DNA of 64,000 bases, taken from assembly GCF_047675955.1 (NCBI RefSeq), contig NC_132915.1, forward strand, positions 12,085,766 to 12,149,765, written 5' to 3'. The notes beneath the pieces were generated by a model. That model saw nothing but the letters and a program-made list of their open reading frames with translations. It was not told where the DNA came from and did no database searches. Source of the DNA: Chlorocebus sabaeus (Eukaryota > Chordata > Mammalia > Primates > Cercopithecidae). Below are positions 13,016-24,861 of the stretch, in pieces. The first letter of the stretch is position 1. Every line of letters starts with the position of its first letter. The position numbers and the translations under genes were made by a program.

Positions 13016-14415
13016 GTGATTACACATTGTAGTTTTGATTTGGGAATAGAAAAAAGTAACCTATTTTTGGGTATTAAGCCCCGGACTTTGATTCTCATTC
13101 TCTTACAAGTGAGTTTTCTTCCTTTTAGATTGTGATGAATTATTCTTGCTTTCTATGTTTAGAGTCCTTGTTTTCTAATTATAGTTTGTCACCCAGAATA
13201 GGCTAACCTTGATGATTTCCTACATGACACTTTATGAACAGCCTGCCAACTTGTCCATTAGTTTGGTTTCTCCAGTGTCAGATTGTAAAGACAGGTCTGA
13301 GTGAAAGAGCTTGTCACTAAGTTACTCGTTTTTATTTTCTTTAAGCAAAAGATGGTAGTTCAGATATTTCAAGTAGTACACATTTATTAATTTATTGTGT
13401 ATTCTGCTGTAAAGTTTTATGTAGAGTAGCTCTATTTCTGTAGCATATGTAATGGGAAATAGCATATTGTCTTTTATTGACATAATCAAAAAATTATTTC
13501 TAAGGTAATTGTGTTGCCACTTGATTATCTTTGTCATTTTTAAGTTTCAAAGGAATGCATTATTTGATACTTCAGGCTCTGTTTTTTGAGGTGTGTATTT
13601 GAATTTTAGCAGCGATATGTAAGACATGCTTTCAAGGATTAAAAAGATTGGTTAGTTCCAGGTAGGATGTGTTTGAAAGAAATTTCTTCAGCTATCTTTG
13701 TATCCATTTCTTGTAGATCATAAGATAATAAACATAAATGAAGTTAATTTCAATTATGACTTTTTCCACTTTCATTTGTATATTATTTTCAGCATCAACC
13801 ATTAATGCTTAAGATTACTTTATGTGTTTGTTTCTATCTTGAACACTGCCCACTTTGTTTCCAGATGTGTTAAGGCCACTATTCAGTGGCCAGATGGAAA
13901 ATGAATGCTACTGGAAGGCAACAAATGGTATTATTAAAGTAATTATCAACATCCTTACCATGCTTTCAAAGCTATGTTTATTTACTCATAGTGACAATTA
14001 TAGATTTATTTTCTCTTGTTTCTTGATGGCAGAATATTGAAAGTATCAAAATTCTGCATTTTCACAGTTCTTTTACTCATACGTCTGTAGTAGTATGGTG
14101 ACATTTACTATGTGGACTTTTGTTATATTTTGTTTTTCTTTCTTGTTTTCCTCTTGTTAAATTTGGTTTTCAATTTTCGTCAAAGTTATTCATGGAAAAA
14201 GTTTAAAGCGTCAGATAGTTTTACATAGGTAATCCTTTCCCACATGCTAAATCCTGAAATTACTTTTTGTATGTTTTTGAGTTAATCCTCATATCTCTAA
14301 ATAATATGTTTAAAGTGCTGTGTCTTGACTTTTGCTGCCTTCATTCTTTTTTATTTTCTTTTTTTGCATTATAATCTAAGGTAGACATCCAGTAATTTTC
14401 ACCCTTATTCTTTTC

Positions 14416-14460
14416 GTGTGTGTGTGTGTGCGTGCACGTGTGCATGCACATGGGTATGTA
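14416..14460. repeat. (TG)n-type microsatellite, impure
   Basis: GTGTGTGTGTGTGCGTGCAC followed by alternating GTGTGCATGCAC, then GTAT and GCAT runs. Alternating purine-pyrimidine sequence could adopt Z-DNA in principle. Confidence 0.85.
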
Positions 14461-14479
14461 TGTATGCATGCATAGATAG

Positions 14480-15420
14480 GCTATAAATTTCCCTATAATT
14501 ACTGTTTTTGCTGCATGTTATAAGCAGTAATTTTGATGTTTAATGTTTTTATTATCTTTACTCTGAATCTTATGCGTTTTTTTTGATTCATTGGTTTTTT
14601 AAAAAAGATAATTTTTAAAATTGGCTTTCTAAAAAATAAAAAATTTTAAATCTTTTTGATTGATTTCTAGCATGTAGTTGTACAATAAGAGGACAAATTA
14701 TTTATGATAACCTTTTAAAATTTTTGAGGCTCGTTTTATGGCCTTGGATATGATCAACTTCTGTTACTATTTCCTGTGTTTGAAAATTATTCTGCACTTG
14801 TTAGTCACAGTTGTCTATTTGCCTGTTAGGAGAAGGATTGTTAATTGTGTTGAGAAGTTAAGTTCTCATTTATGCTTATGGATCTTTATTCTTATTCTGT
14901 TAATCACTGTGAAAAGTGTTTAAAAAATTTCTCACAATGGAAAAATTTCTCACTGTGATTATGAGTATGTTTCTCTTTGCAGGTCTGTCGGTTTTTTGTT
15001 ACATATTTTTTGAGGGTTATTATTTATTGTATATACATGTAGATTGAGTTTTCTTCCTTTTTTGAATTGGACTTTTTATCATGAAGTTACTGTCTTTACC
15101 TCTAAGATTCTAAGACAAAAAGCACTTTAAAAAATATTAATGTACTTATATTAACTTTTAACTTTTCAGTATCCTTCGATGTGTATTTTTTGAACAGCGT
15201 ATAGTTGGATTTTAAAAATACCAGATCTGAGTTTTGTCATTTAACTGAAGCATTTAGATAATTTACATGTAATTACTTCTGTATTTGGATTTATATTTAT
15301 GAAATCTTATTTTTAACAGTTTTATCTCTTTATGTTTATCTCTTTTTCTTGCCTTCATTTGGATTATCTTTCTCTCACTCCACCTTTACCTATTACTAGT
15401 ATGAAAACTGTACATATAGT
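14480..15420 (-). mobile_element. Ancient L1 ORF2 remnant, antisense
   Basis: Segments such as GTTGTCTATTTGCCTGTTAG...GTGTTGAGAAGTTAAG and TTTTTATCATGAAGTTACTG keep the order of antisense L1 ORF2. Heavily diverged, so the borders are loose. Confidence 0.5.
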
Positions 15421-15439
15421 CTTTTTATTTTTTATTTTA

Positions 15440-15720
15440 ATCAACTTTTTTGAGGTATAATTTACATAAACTGTATCCATTTAAAGTATTAGTTTGATTA
15501 TTGACAAATAAGCAAAAATTCTAGTTACTCTAGATTTTCCAACATATTTATCAAAGTCTAAAGTAAATCAGGACCTTTCTTTCCTCTTTCCCACAGTGAT
15601 AAATGGAAACTTCGAGTATTCTAACTACCGTGACTCCCCAAATCAACTTTTATATGTATATATTTATATACATATACTTTTTTTTACTAAACGTAAAAAG
15701 CGAAGCAGTAACGTCAGATA
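15440..15720 (-). mobile_element. Old L1M-type 3' end, antisense
   Basis: ATCAACTTTTTTGAGGTATA, ATTTACATAAACTGTA and CATTTAAAGTATTAGTTTGA are typical of the 3' region of old L1M elements read in reverse. Confidence 0.5.
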
Positions 15721-15766
15721 GGTTTTTTATATATCTTAACTCTAGCTTTTAAAAAACCCACTTGTA

Positions 15767-16073
15767 GCCGGGCGTGGTGGCTCAAGCTTGTAATCCCAGC
15801 ACTTTGGGAGGCCGAGATGGGCGGATCACGAGGTCAGGAAATCGAGACCATCCTGGCTAACACAGTGAAACCCTGTCTCTGCTAAAAAATACAAAAAATT
15901 AGCTGGGCGCGGTGGTGGGCGCCTGTAGTCCCAGCTACTTGGGAGGCTGAGGCAGGAGAATGGCATAAACCCGGGAGGTGGAGCTTGCAGTGAGCTGAGA
16001 TCTGGCCACTGCACTCCAGCCTGGGCGACAGAGCAAGACTCCATCTCAAAAAAAAAAAACAAAACAAAACCAA
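15767..16073 (+). mobile_element. AluY of the Old World monkey AluYR lineage
   Basis: Carries GGCTCAAGCTTGTAATCC, GGCATAAACCCGGGAGG, and GAGATCTGGCCACTGCACTC, which differ from human AluY as expected for AluYR. The target-site duplication is about AAAAACCCACTTGT (15751-15764 and again near 16074-16090, slightly altered). It should be absent from the human orthologue. Confidence 0.85.
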
Positions 16074-16832
16074 AAAAAACCCCCACTTGTCGTTACTGCT
16101 TTGCTTTTTTTACTAAATGTAAAACGTTTAGTGTAGACTTACCCACATTTTTACCACTTTAAAAATTTTCATTACCTTTTGTGTCTCAGACCTTCTGCTG
16201 GGATCCTGTCATTTAGTGGCGTGTACTTGATATGCACTTGTGCACATGCTCTCTTGCCCTCTCTCCCTGAAAGTGTCTTTATTTTGTAAACATTCTTTAT
16301 TTTGTAAACATTCCTAAAACATTCTTAAAATTAATCTCTTCCTCTGGCTACTTTTTAAAAATCAACTTTATTGAGTTCTAATTTACATACAGTAAGTTTC
16401 ACTTAAGTTCAGTGAGTTTTGACAGATTTATCCACCTATGTGACTACTACCCATTGAGACAGAATTATTTCTTGTCATTCCAGAAAGTCTCCTTGGGCCC
16501 CTTGAAGTCTTTTTCTCTCCTGTGCAGGTGACTGCTGATCTACTGTCTGTCATTGTGTCTAGTCTTGACTGTTTTAGAACTTCTTATAAATGGAATCATA
16601 CAGCGTTTCCTTTTTAGGGTCAGGCTTCTTTTGCTGAGCGTGTGTTTTTGAGGTTTATCCATGTTACTGCACGTGACAGTGGTTCTTTCTTTAATTGCTT
16701 GGCAGTATTTTATTGTGGAAATATACCACAATTTCTTTGTGGATGAGTGTTGGAATGTCTGAAGTTTTAGACTTCATTGGACTTTAATATGAGTAAAGTT
16801 GATAACATTTTGTGCACAAAATTTTTTGGGGT

Positions 16833-17138
16833 GGCTGGGTGTGGTGGCTCACGACTGTAATCCCAGTACTTTGGGAGGCTGAAGCGGATGGATCACCTGA
16901 GGTCAGGAGTTCAAGACCATTCTCGCCAACATGGTGAAACCCCGTCTCTACTGAAAAACCAAAAATTAGCTGGGCATGGTGGCAGGCACCTGTAATCCCA
17001 GCTACTTGGGAGACTGAGGCAGGAGAATTGCTTGAACCCGGGAGCTGGAGGTTGCAGTGAGCTGAGATCGTGCCACTGCACTCCAGCCTGGGCAACAAGA
17101 GCGAAACTCTGTCTCAAAAACAAACAAACAAACAAAAA
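16833..17138 (+). mobile_element. Alu (AluS-like) with target-site duplication
   Basis: Full-length with a CAAA-rich tail. Flanks AAAATTTTTTGGGG (16819-16832) and AAAATCTTTTTGGGG (from 17135) are the duplicated target, showing insertion into the old L1 3' end. Confidence 0.93.
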
Positions 17139-17619
17139 TCTTTTTGGGGAGATATGCTTTCATTTCTCTTGGGTAAATACCTATCAGTGAAATTGATAGG
17201 TGGTATGTATGGTAAGTGTATGTTTTTATTTTATTTATAAGTATATGTGGCTTTTAACATACACTGTTTTTGCTTTAACGCTACAGTTTCCTAGTAATGT
17301 TGACTAAGTGTGGATTTTCTTTTTTAAAATCCTGTTTGGGATTTATTGCATTTGGATTCTGGGAGTTGTTTTCTCATAAGATTTGGAAAAACTGCATTCT
17401 GTACTTCAGGTACTGCATTTTGTTTTCGCCCTCTCTCTTTTGCAATTCGAATTGAATGTAGACCTTTTTACTCCCTTCCGTGTCTTTTAACCTCTTTTTT
17501 CTGTTTTCCTTTTCTTTGCCTCTCTATGCTGCCCTCAGGTTATTTCATTAGAACTATCTGCCAGTTTACTAATTCTCTTTTTGGCTTTGTCTCATCTGTC
17601 ATTAGAAATGTCTACTAGG

Positions 17620-17949
17620 GGCCGAGCGCGGTGGCTCAGGCCTATAATCCCGGCACTTTGGGAGGCCGAGGCGGGTGGATCAGAAAGTCAGGAAATTGAG
17701 ACCACGAGGTCAGGAGATCGAGACTATGGCCAATATGATGAAACTCCATCTCTACTAAAAATACAAAAAGTAGCTGGGTGTGGTGGTGCGTGCCTGTAAT
17801 CCTAGCTACTCGGGAGGCTAAGGCAGAGAAAATTGCTTGAACCAGGGAGTAGGAGGTTGCGGTGAGCCGAGATTGCGCCACTGCACTCCAGCCTGGAGAC
17901 AGAGAGAGACTCCTTCTCCAAAAAAAAAAAAAAAAGAAAAAAAAAAAAA
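17620..17949 (+). mobile_element. Alu with an internal tandem duplication
   Basis: GGCCGAGCGCGGTGGCTCAG head and long A-rich tail. Between 17683 and 17728 the Alu motif GTCAGGAAATTGAGACCA is followed by a second GTCAGGAGATCGAGACTA, a short tandem duplication of the GTCAGGAGATCGAGACC segment. Normal Alus have it once. Confidence 0.9.
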
Positions 17950-19129
17950 GCTTACAAAATGCGTTTAATAAGTCTTAATTCTTGTTTTCTATATTTTCTT
18001 TCTTTGAACATACTAAATATGGTCATTTCTTAGTCTGAGATTCTTGTAGATCTTTTTCAATATCTGATGTTTCTTTTGGTTCTTTTTCCTTCTACCTTGC
18101 TGAATTGTATGTTTAGGATTCTTTCCTTCTTTTTAATTTTGTATGTGGAAACTCCAGAAGCTGTTGCTTTTGAGAGTCACCATTATAGATTGAATCCTCA
18201 AGGGCTTTTGGACCACCAAGGTGATGTGAATTCAGGCTACAAATCCATGTGATTTGATGACTGGCTTTTAATACCAGTTTGTGAGTAGTGATACTTTTCA
18301 CTGTGTTAGAGCTATGGTTTAAAATTTAAGACAGTTAGCTTTTCTTTTTATGTTTTTTTTGTTTTTTTTTTTTTTCCCCCCTTTTGTGGTGGGAGTATTT
18401 CTAGGATCTATATATTGAAGATGTAGTTTTGGAGTTTAATCTTTTTGAGAGGAAAATTACCTTATGCCAGTTCAGGGTTTTTCTCCTGTCCTTCATCGTC
18501 TTTGAGATGGGAAAATCCGTACCCAAGGTCACCTGGTTTATCACATGTTTTCAAAGTGAAAACTAGCTTCAGTCTTCAGCTTATCACATAGGGATCCCTT
18601 CTTCATTCGAAACTTTGCCTTTATCCTTGCTTTCTTATCCACTTATGACATACTTAAAATATTTTAATATATGTAACAATTGTAAATGGTTCTGTGGGAT
18701 GGATACTTATCCTACCATGTTTCCTACAAAATGTGTTTTTTAATGCAAACTTACCACCCCTTTAGCCCTTTTAATGCAGAACTACCCATTCCCTCCTTAG
18801 TGCTTCCACTGTCTTCTTGGCTTAGCTGTAGTACAGGGGGTCCTGTGAATCATCTTTGAATCCTTGCTTTGTATACAGTGGACATTCAAGGAATAAATCA
18901 CAATGAAAGATTCATTTTGACTCCATGATGTATATAAGGAAATTAACCCAAAATAAAAGATCAATTGCAAATCCAGAAAAATAATTTTCAAAAAATGGGT
19001 TAGCTGGAGGATTTGTGTATGTATGTGTATACAAATTTTTTAACATGAAAATTTATACCATAAAATAAGAAGACCCTGTATCCGGGAACAAAAAAGTTAC
19101 CTAAGAATTGCAGCTGATTAACAGATGTA

Positions 19130-19500
19130 TAGAAAAGTGTTTGCTTCCTAGTAGTCAAAGAATTGCAAATTAAAATAGCAGCAAGATAGTATTTCTTATC
19201 TACCATGTTAGAAAATGTTTTTTTAAAAACTATAGTGTCGAATGTTGGCAAAGAAGACAGCAGTTGAAAGAGATACTCTTATGTATAGTTACCGGGAATA
19301 TACATTAATATAAGTGTTTTTGAAGAGTTTAGTGTTCTGGTCAGTTTGCATTATTAAAATTGATTATAATATCTGATTCTGCACTTCTATTTCAGTGCTT
19401 AGGAAATCATTATAAATAAAGCAAAAACTCTTTGCAAAAAGATTTTTATTGCAGTTTTGTATAATAGCCAAATTTTGGAAATGACTTAAATATACACCTT
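19130..19500 (+). mobile_element. Old L1M 3' remnant, sense
   Basis: AAGAATTGCAAATTAAAATA, AAATGTTGGCAAAGAAGACA and CACTTCTATTTCAGTGCTTA keep the order of an L1M 3' end. Weakly preserved. Confidence 0.5.
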
Positions 19501-19599
19501 ATTTATCTGTTTAAATCATCCAAAAAATAATGATCTGGCCCAAAGTGTTGGCTGCTGTCATTCAGAAACCCTGCACTAGGATCTTATCTTTCAAAAATA

Positions 19600-20530
19600 A
19601 CTCATGTCATGGCATCCTTCCCTGTCATGGCTTCCAATCTCATTCAGAGTAAAAACCCAAATTCTTATAGTCTGTAAGGCTCTCCCGCGCTTGGCATTCA
19701 TCGTGGCATTCATTGTGTCTGTTCTTTCCCAGCCACCCTATCCTTGCTGTTCTTTGAACACCTCAGGCATTCTTCCACTCTGGGAGCTATGTGCTGTAGT
19801 CCTCTCTGCCTCTCTGTAGTCTATGTGCCCCTTGTGTGGTGCCCTTACCTTCTTAAAGTCTTTGCTTCTATTTCATCTGCTCGTGAGACTCCCTAACCAA
19901 TGACATTTAGAGTTGCCACTTACCTCTGCTCTCTTGGTACTCCCAATCCACATTACGTCCTGCCTGTCCTGCCCTCCTTTTTTTTTGAGACAGAATCTCA
20001 CTTTGTCACTCAGGCTGGAGTGCAGTGACATGATCTCGGCTCACTGCAACCTCCACCTCCTGGGTTCAAGCGATTCTCATGCCTCAGCCTTCTGAGTAGC
20101 TGGGATTACAGGTGTCCACCACCATGCCCGGCTAATTTTTGTGTTTTTAGTAGAGACGGAATTTTACCATGTTGGCCAGGCTGCTCTTGAACTCCCGATC
20201 TCAGGTGATCCGCCTGCCTCAGCCTCCCAAAGTGCTAGGCTTACAGGTGTGAGCCATCGGGCCCGGCCTTGCCCTCCCTCCTCCTTTTTTTTTTTTTTCT
20301 GTAGCGCTTTACCCTTCTAACATTCTATATATAAATATATATATTGTATTTATTACTTGTTGTATTGACAGTCCTCTCTTCTACCTCTATAAAGATGTAA
20401 GCTACAAAAGGGAAGAGTTGTTTTTTAAGTGTCTTAAGTGCTTGAAACAAGGCTTGGCACAAAATAGACACTTCATGAATATTGCACAAAACAGACACTG
20501 TAATGTTATTGAATTAATGAATAACAAGTT
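19600..20530 (+). mobile_element. L2 element split by an Alu
   Basis: 19600-19977 and 20278-20530 read as L2 on either side of the Alu at 19978: CTATCCTTGCTGTTCTTTGA, ACACCTCAGGCATTCTTCC, later GATGTAAGCTACAAAAGGGA, AAGGCTTGGCACAAAATAGA and CACTTCATGAATATT. Confidence 0.7.
19978..20268 (-). mobile_element. Alu (AluS-like) with target-site duplication
   Basis: Minus-strand full-length copy ending GGGCCCGGCC. TGCCCTCC before the T run (19970-19977) is repeated at 20270-20277. Confidence 0.93.
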
Positions 20531-20829
20531 AGTTGTTGTCTCTAATAGGATTTTGGAGTCTTTATGTTTTTCAACTTAGAATTCTAAGATTTCCCACATT
20601 TCTGTGACATGTAGGCATTATTTTTATAATAGAAAAAGTAAAGTAGGTGTTATGAATTTGTTATGGTTAAAAATTTTGTCTTTTTAGTGAAATGAAAACA
20701 AACCCTGTTTTATCTATCTTTAAAATTTTCAAAAATGTCTGAAACAATATACAACATGAATGTATTAGTTTTGTTAATATGTTTTAATATTTATAGTTAA
20801 AAGATTAAACATATTTTTTATTTTCAAAG

Positions 20830-21542
20830 GACTATGATTTAATCTCCAAAGAACCAAAGCCTTTTGTATTTGAGGGAAAAGTACGTGGTCCTATTGTTGT
20901 TCCTACGGCAGGTGAGGAAACATCTGGGAATTCTGGCAATTTAAGAAAAGTTGTAATGAAGGAGAACATATCTTCTAAAGAAGATGAAGGTGAAAAGAAG
21001 TCTACCTTTATGGATCTAGCAAAAGAAGATACTAAAGATAATGATAGAACATTACAACAGCAGCCAGGTGATCAAAATAGAACTATTTCATCAGTCCATG
21101 GTTTAAACAATGATATTGTAAAGGCCTTGGACCGAATTACATTGCAGAATATTCCTTCTCAAACAGCCCCAGGTTTTACTGCAGAAGTGAAGAAGGACTG
21201 CAGTCTTCCTCTTACTGTCCTTACATGTGCTAAAGCGTGTCCACACATGGCTACTTGTGGAAATGTTCTGTTTGAGGGAAGAACAGTTCAGCTAGGGAAG
21301 CTTTGCTGCACTGGAGTTGAAACTGAAGATGATGAAGATACGGAGTCAAATTCATCAGTCGAACAAGCATCGGTTGAAGTACCTGATGGACCAACACTCC
21401 ATGACCCAGACCTCTATATTGAGATTGTGAAAAATACAAAATCTGTCCCGGAATATTCAGAGGTGGCTTATCCCGATTATTTTGGTCACGTTCCACCTCC
21501 ATTCAAAGAGCCTATTTTAGAAAGGCCTTACGGTGTACAGAG
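20830..21542 (+). CDS. AGTPBP1: AGTPBP1 large central coding exon
   Basis: A 713-bp exon giving 237 codons plus two bases (AG) of an Arg codon completed by the next exon. It begins DYDLISKEPKPFVFEGKVRG and ends PILERPYGVQ(R). The acceptor is TTTTCAAAG and the donor is GTGAGT. The first half is polar and probably disordered, rich in Lys, Glu and Asp. A Cys-rich patch follows (CAKACPHMATCGNVLF), then an acidic run (ETEDDEDTESNSS). The last part (DLYIEIVKNTKSVPEYSEVAYPDYFGH) leads into the conserved N-domain. It is by far the largest exon here. Compared with my memory of the human protein it has Val for Met at 21187-21189 and Val for Ile at 21490-21492. Confidence 0.97.
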
Positions 21543-22594
21543 GTGAGTTGCATATTTTCCCCTCTTCTATGTAAGGCTATTGTCAAGATATGAGGTAGTC
21601 TTAAAAAAATTACTTCGGGCATTTAGGAAGATAATTACTGTGAGCTATAAGTTCTTGTATTTTTAAATTGTGCTTTGGAAATTTTGCATTGTTTTGAAAT
21701 TGTCCTTGTTGGTTTACTTTATTTCTTGAGCTTATTACTTATTCAGATGAAGCCAGAATGATAAACCTGACCATTGGATAGTTTAGAAATTTTCTGTTAA
21801 TACTGAATCTCAAATATAATAACAGATTATATAATAATCTTTGAATAAATATTACCTTAGCAATATTTGTTAACTTAGTGATTTTTCATTTGAACTTGAT
21901 TTAAGTATATGATTTAAAAATAGGCTATAAATCACAATAGGGTAACTACAATCAACAGTAATTTATTGTGCATTTAAAAAATAAAAGAGTATAATTGGAA
22001 GAAAGGATAAATGCTTGAAGTGAGGGATACCCCTTTTACCCTGATGTGATTATTATGCATTGTATGCCTGTATCAAAATATCTCATTCACCCCATAAATA
22101 TATATATATGTACCTACTATGTACTAACAAAAATTAAAAATTGAAAAAATAAAAATAGACTATAAATGAAGCAATATAGACAGTATTATTTTGTTGTAAA
22201 GTTTGAAATTTTAATTGGAAATATATAAGATAAAAATACGGGATTCATAAAAGCAGTAACTAAGGTTATTAAATATTACCGAGTAAGGTTAGATATTACA
22301 AATAATATTAAATATTGCCAACGAGTGAATATTCGTCTATAAAAATACCTTTTTTGTTGCATCAGGACTGGTTTTGGTGATTATGGTGAAGATTTTGTGA
22401 TAATGGCTTATATCAGTATCTGAAAAAAAATAGTATACCCTTGTAACAAGCATAGTATGTAATGAACAAGGAAGAACTTGCTGTATTTGATTCTCTTTAG
22501 ACTATAAGTTCCTTTGAGAAAATAACTGTATCTTATTTTTTTTTTTTTACCTGTAGCATCTTATATAATTCATTATTTTTACTTGGCAACTTAG

Positions 22595-23425
22595 TGTATG
22601 TTTAGTGCCACTGGTTGGCCCCTTGATTCACAGGTGTGTCATCCCACACATCATAGCATCAAGAATGGGGGACTTACTTCCCTGGGAAATATGTATGGGA
22701 GTGGGTCTGTGCCAGGGCATCTACCATGTTACAGTTGGCACCATCCAGAGGCAGCTGGCCTCGTGGAGTGCTCCAGTGGCCTTCAAAAGGCCCATGCAAG
22801 CTCTAACTCAGGAAATCCTCTGCATGGTTGGGTTGCCATCTTGCAGCATGCAGTACATACACTAAATTAGAAATGTTTGCATAGTTCCGTAGAAAGCATA
22901 CACAAGCCTGGGAACCAGGAGGTGGGAACAGAAGTGGCCCTATTTAGTGTAGCATCCAGTATCCACCCAGGGACTTTTTGTTTTCTGTCCCTCCACCTCT
23001 GGGCTCTGCAGGATTAGAAGTCCTTGCTCCCAAAGTGGGCTCAGTCTTACCACAGGGTACAGTGTAACAAGATTTGGTTGCCAGTGGGGTACTCTGGACT
23101 CCTTGTGTCTAAGACCAGCAGGTGAGGGGAAAAACATACCATCTTGACACAAGTGATTGACCCAGATCAGCTAACGGAGATAGGGTTGTGTTTACACAGT
23201 GGCGATGGGTTGACTATGTGTGGAACACAGGCAATCCAGTGATTAGCCTGTTGCCTACTCCCTTCCTCAATTTTAACTGTGAATGGACACGTTACAGCCA
23301 CCTTGGAATGAGAATGATTCCCAGGGGGCCACACTGCTTAGGAATGAGAGTTTGGATTGCTTAATCAGATAAGTTATTAAGACCTGCAGAGGTGATAGCT
23401 GAGGGTGAGAGGGATTTAAAGAAAT
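22595..23425. mobile_element. Probable endogenous retrovirus (ERVL-like) internal remnant
   Basis: A GC-richer block of about 830 bp in AT-rich surroundings. Segments such as GGGGGACTTACTTCCCTGGG, TGTGCCAGGGCATCTACCAT and CCAGAGGCAGCTGGCCTC remind me of degraded ERVL-class internal sequence. No LTR or usable frame is present, so it cannot encode a viral protein. Assignment is from memory and uncertain. Confidence 0.4.
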
Positions 23426-23430
23426 CCTGG

Positions 23431-23757
23431 GGCCTGGGTGCGGTGGCTGACCCCTCTAATCCCAGCACTTTGGGAGGCCAAGGTGGGTAGATCACTTGAG
23501 GTCAGGAGTTTGAGACCAGTCTGGCCAATATGGTGAAACCCTGCCTCTACTAAAAACACATAAATTAGCCGGGTGTGGTGGCACACACCTGTAGTCCAAA
23601 CTATTCAGGAGGCTGAGGGAGGAGCATTGCTTGAACCCAAGAGGCAGAGGCTGCAGTGAGCCGTGATCGTGCCACTGTACTCCAGCCTGGGTGACAGAGC
23701 AAGACTCTGTCTCAATAAATAAAATAAGTAAGTAAGTAAGTAAGTAAGTAAATCAAT
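23431..23757 (+). mobile_element. Alu with an (AAGT)n-expanded tail
   Basis: Full-length Alu (GGCCTGGGTGCGGTGGCTGA head). Its tail has become AATAAATAAAATAAGTAAGT and six or so AAGT units, a microsatellite grown from an Alu tail. Confidence 0.93.
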
Positions 23758-24552
23758 CGTGAGGGATAGAGATGAAGGGTTGTAACCCTGAGAACAATTA
23801 CAGTGATTGAGGATGAACTCTGTCTCACTGGTTCTCTTCCAAGTTTCCCCTTTGGAGAGGCCCACAGGAGCATATCTCATCATGCCTTGGTATCTGCTTT
23901 TTGAAGAATCTGAAGGACACACCTGGAGTGGGTCAGAGTCAGGCAGCAACTTGGTATTTCTTCTTTTCAGCATCATCTCTTAGGCTCTTTATCTCTCCAA
24001 AGTTGAAGATGTCATTTTGACTACAGAAGGCACTTCCTGAATTTTAAGTGCTCTTTAAGCCCTGAAAGCAAATTTTGTTATTAAATTGCCTCAAACTGAA
24101 AGTATTTTCTCTTACTAGCCTATAATATTTGAGGTAAGGTTAGAAGGAAGAAGGATTTTAGAAAAGAGGCACAATTTCGTATAAGCCTCTGATTCTCAGC
24201 CTGAATGTTAACTACCAACGAACCCTCTTATTTCCTCTCCTGAACTTTATGTTGTGAAAGCTTTCATCGGTCAAGACACTTATTTATATATTTTATCTGT
24301 TTATGTTAGCAAGGGACATATATCCCTGCCAAGCAGTGCTTCTGAGCAACATTCGATAACCAGTGCTAAACTCTGTTTGCTTGATTGTATATATCAATAT
24401 GTAAAGAAACTTAATGTTTTAATTAAGTGTAGATGTATTGCAGGTAAATGCATGATGGCTTTGACTAGCTGTCATATCTCTGAATGTCTGTATGCAGATT
24501 GAGGACTACCACCCTCAGCTCTGGTGACCTCTGTCCTCTTTGAGCCACTATT

Positions 24553-24861
24553 TCTTTTCTTTTTTTTTTTTTTTTTTGAGACGGAGTCTCGCTCTGTGGC
24601 CCAGGGTGGAGTGCAGTGGCCGGATCTCAGCTCACTGCAAGCTCCGCCTCCCGGGTTTACGCCATTCTCCTGCCTCAGCCTCCCAAGCAGCTGGGACTAC
24701 AGGCGCCCGCCACCTCGCCCGGCTAGTTTTTTTTGTATTTTTTAGTAGAGACGGGGTTTCACCGTGTTAGCCAGGATGGTCTTGATCTCCTGACCTCGTC
24801 ATCCACCCGTCTTGGCCTCCCAAAATGCTGGGATTACAGGCTTGAGCCACCGCACCCGGCC
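24553..24861 (-). mobile_element. AluY of the AluYR lineage (Old World monkey)
   Basis: Young, minus strand. On the + strand it reads CTCTGTGGCCCAGGG, GTGGCCGGATCTCAGC, GGGTTTACGCC, CGGCTAGTTTTTT and GGCTTGAGCC, all AluYR marks. A perfect 11-bp target duplication GAGCCACTATT lies at 24542-24552 and 24862-24872. Confidence 0.93.

Larger units (their letters stand above)
16340..18350 (-). mobile_element. Ancient L1M / HAL1-like block, antisense, with two nested Alus
   Basis: 16340-16780 and 17150-17260 look like a reversed L1M 3' end (ATAAATGGAATCATACAG, TTTTATTGTGGAAATATACC, GGGTAAATACCTATCAGTG). 17260-17610 and 17960-18350 look like a more 5' segment (CAGGTTATTTCATTAGAACT, CCAGTTTACTAATTCTCTTT). 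Sub-family and exact joins are uncertain. Confidence 0.55.
11010..20829 (+). other. AGTPBP1: AGTPBP1 intron, 9820 bp
   Basis: GTATAA to TTCAAAG. It contains six full Alus, a Tigger-like relic, old antisense L1 3' ends and an L2, listed separately. The stretches 12150-12660, 13020-14400 and 18400-19100 show nothing I can assign. Confidence 0.9.

Noticed and set aside
15826..16086. Open frames of 60-120 codons with repeated SCLSLPSSWDYR-like peptides on either strand
   Set aside because: They are translations of Alu repeats; the same peptide recurs wherever an Alu lies. Not genes.
21251..21502. 83-codon minus-strand frame within the large exon
   Set aside because: Shadow of the AGTPBP1 coding exon on the opposite strand.
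23723..23757. Regular spaced repeats considered as a CRISPR-like array
   Set aside because: Four-base microsatellite units with no spacers, in a primate genome.
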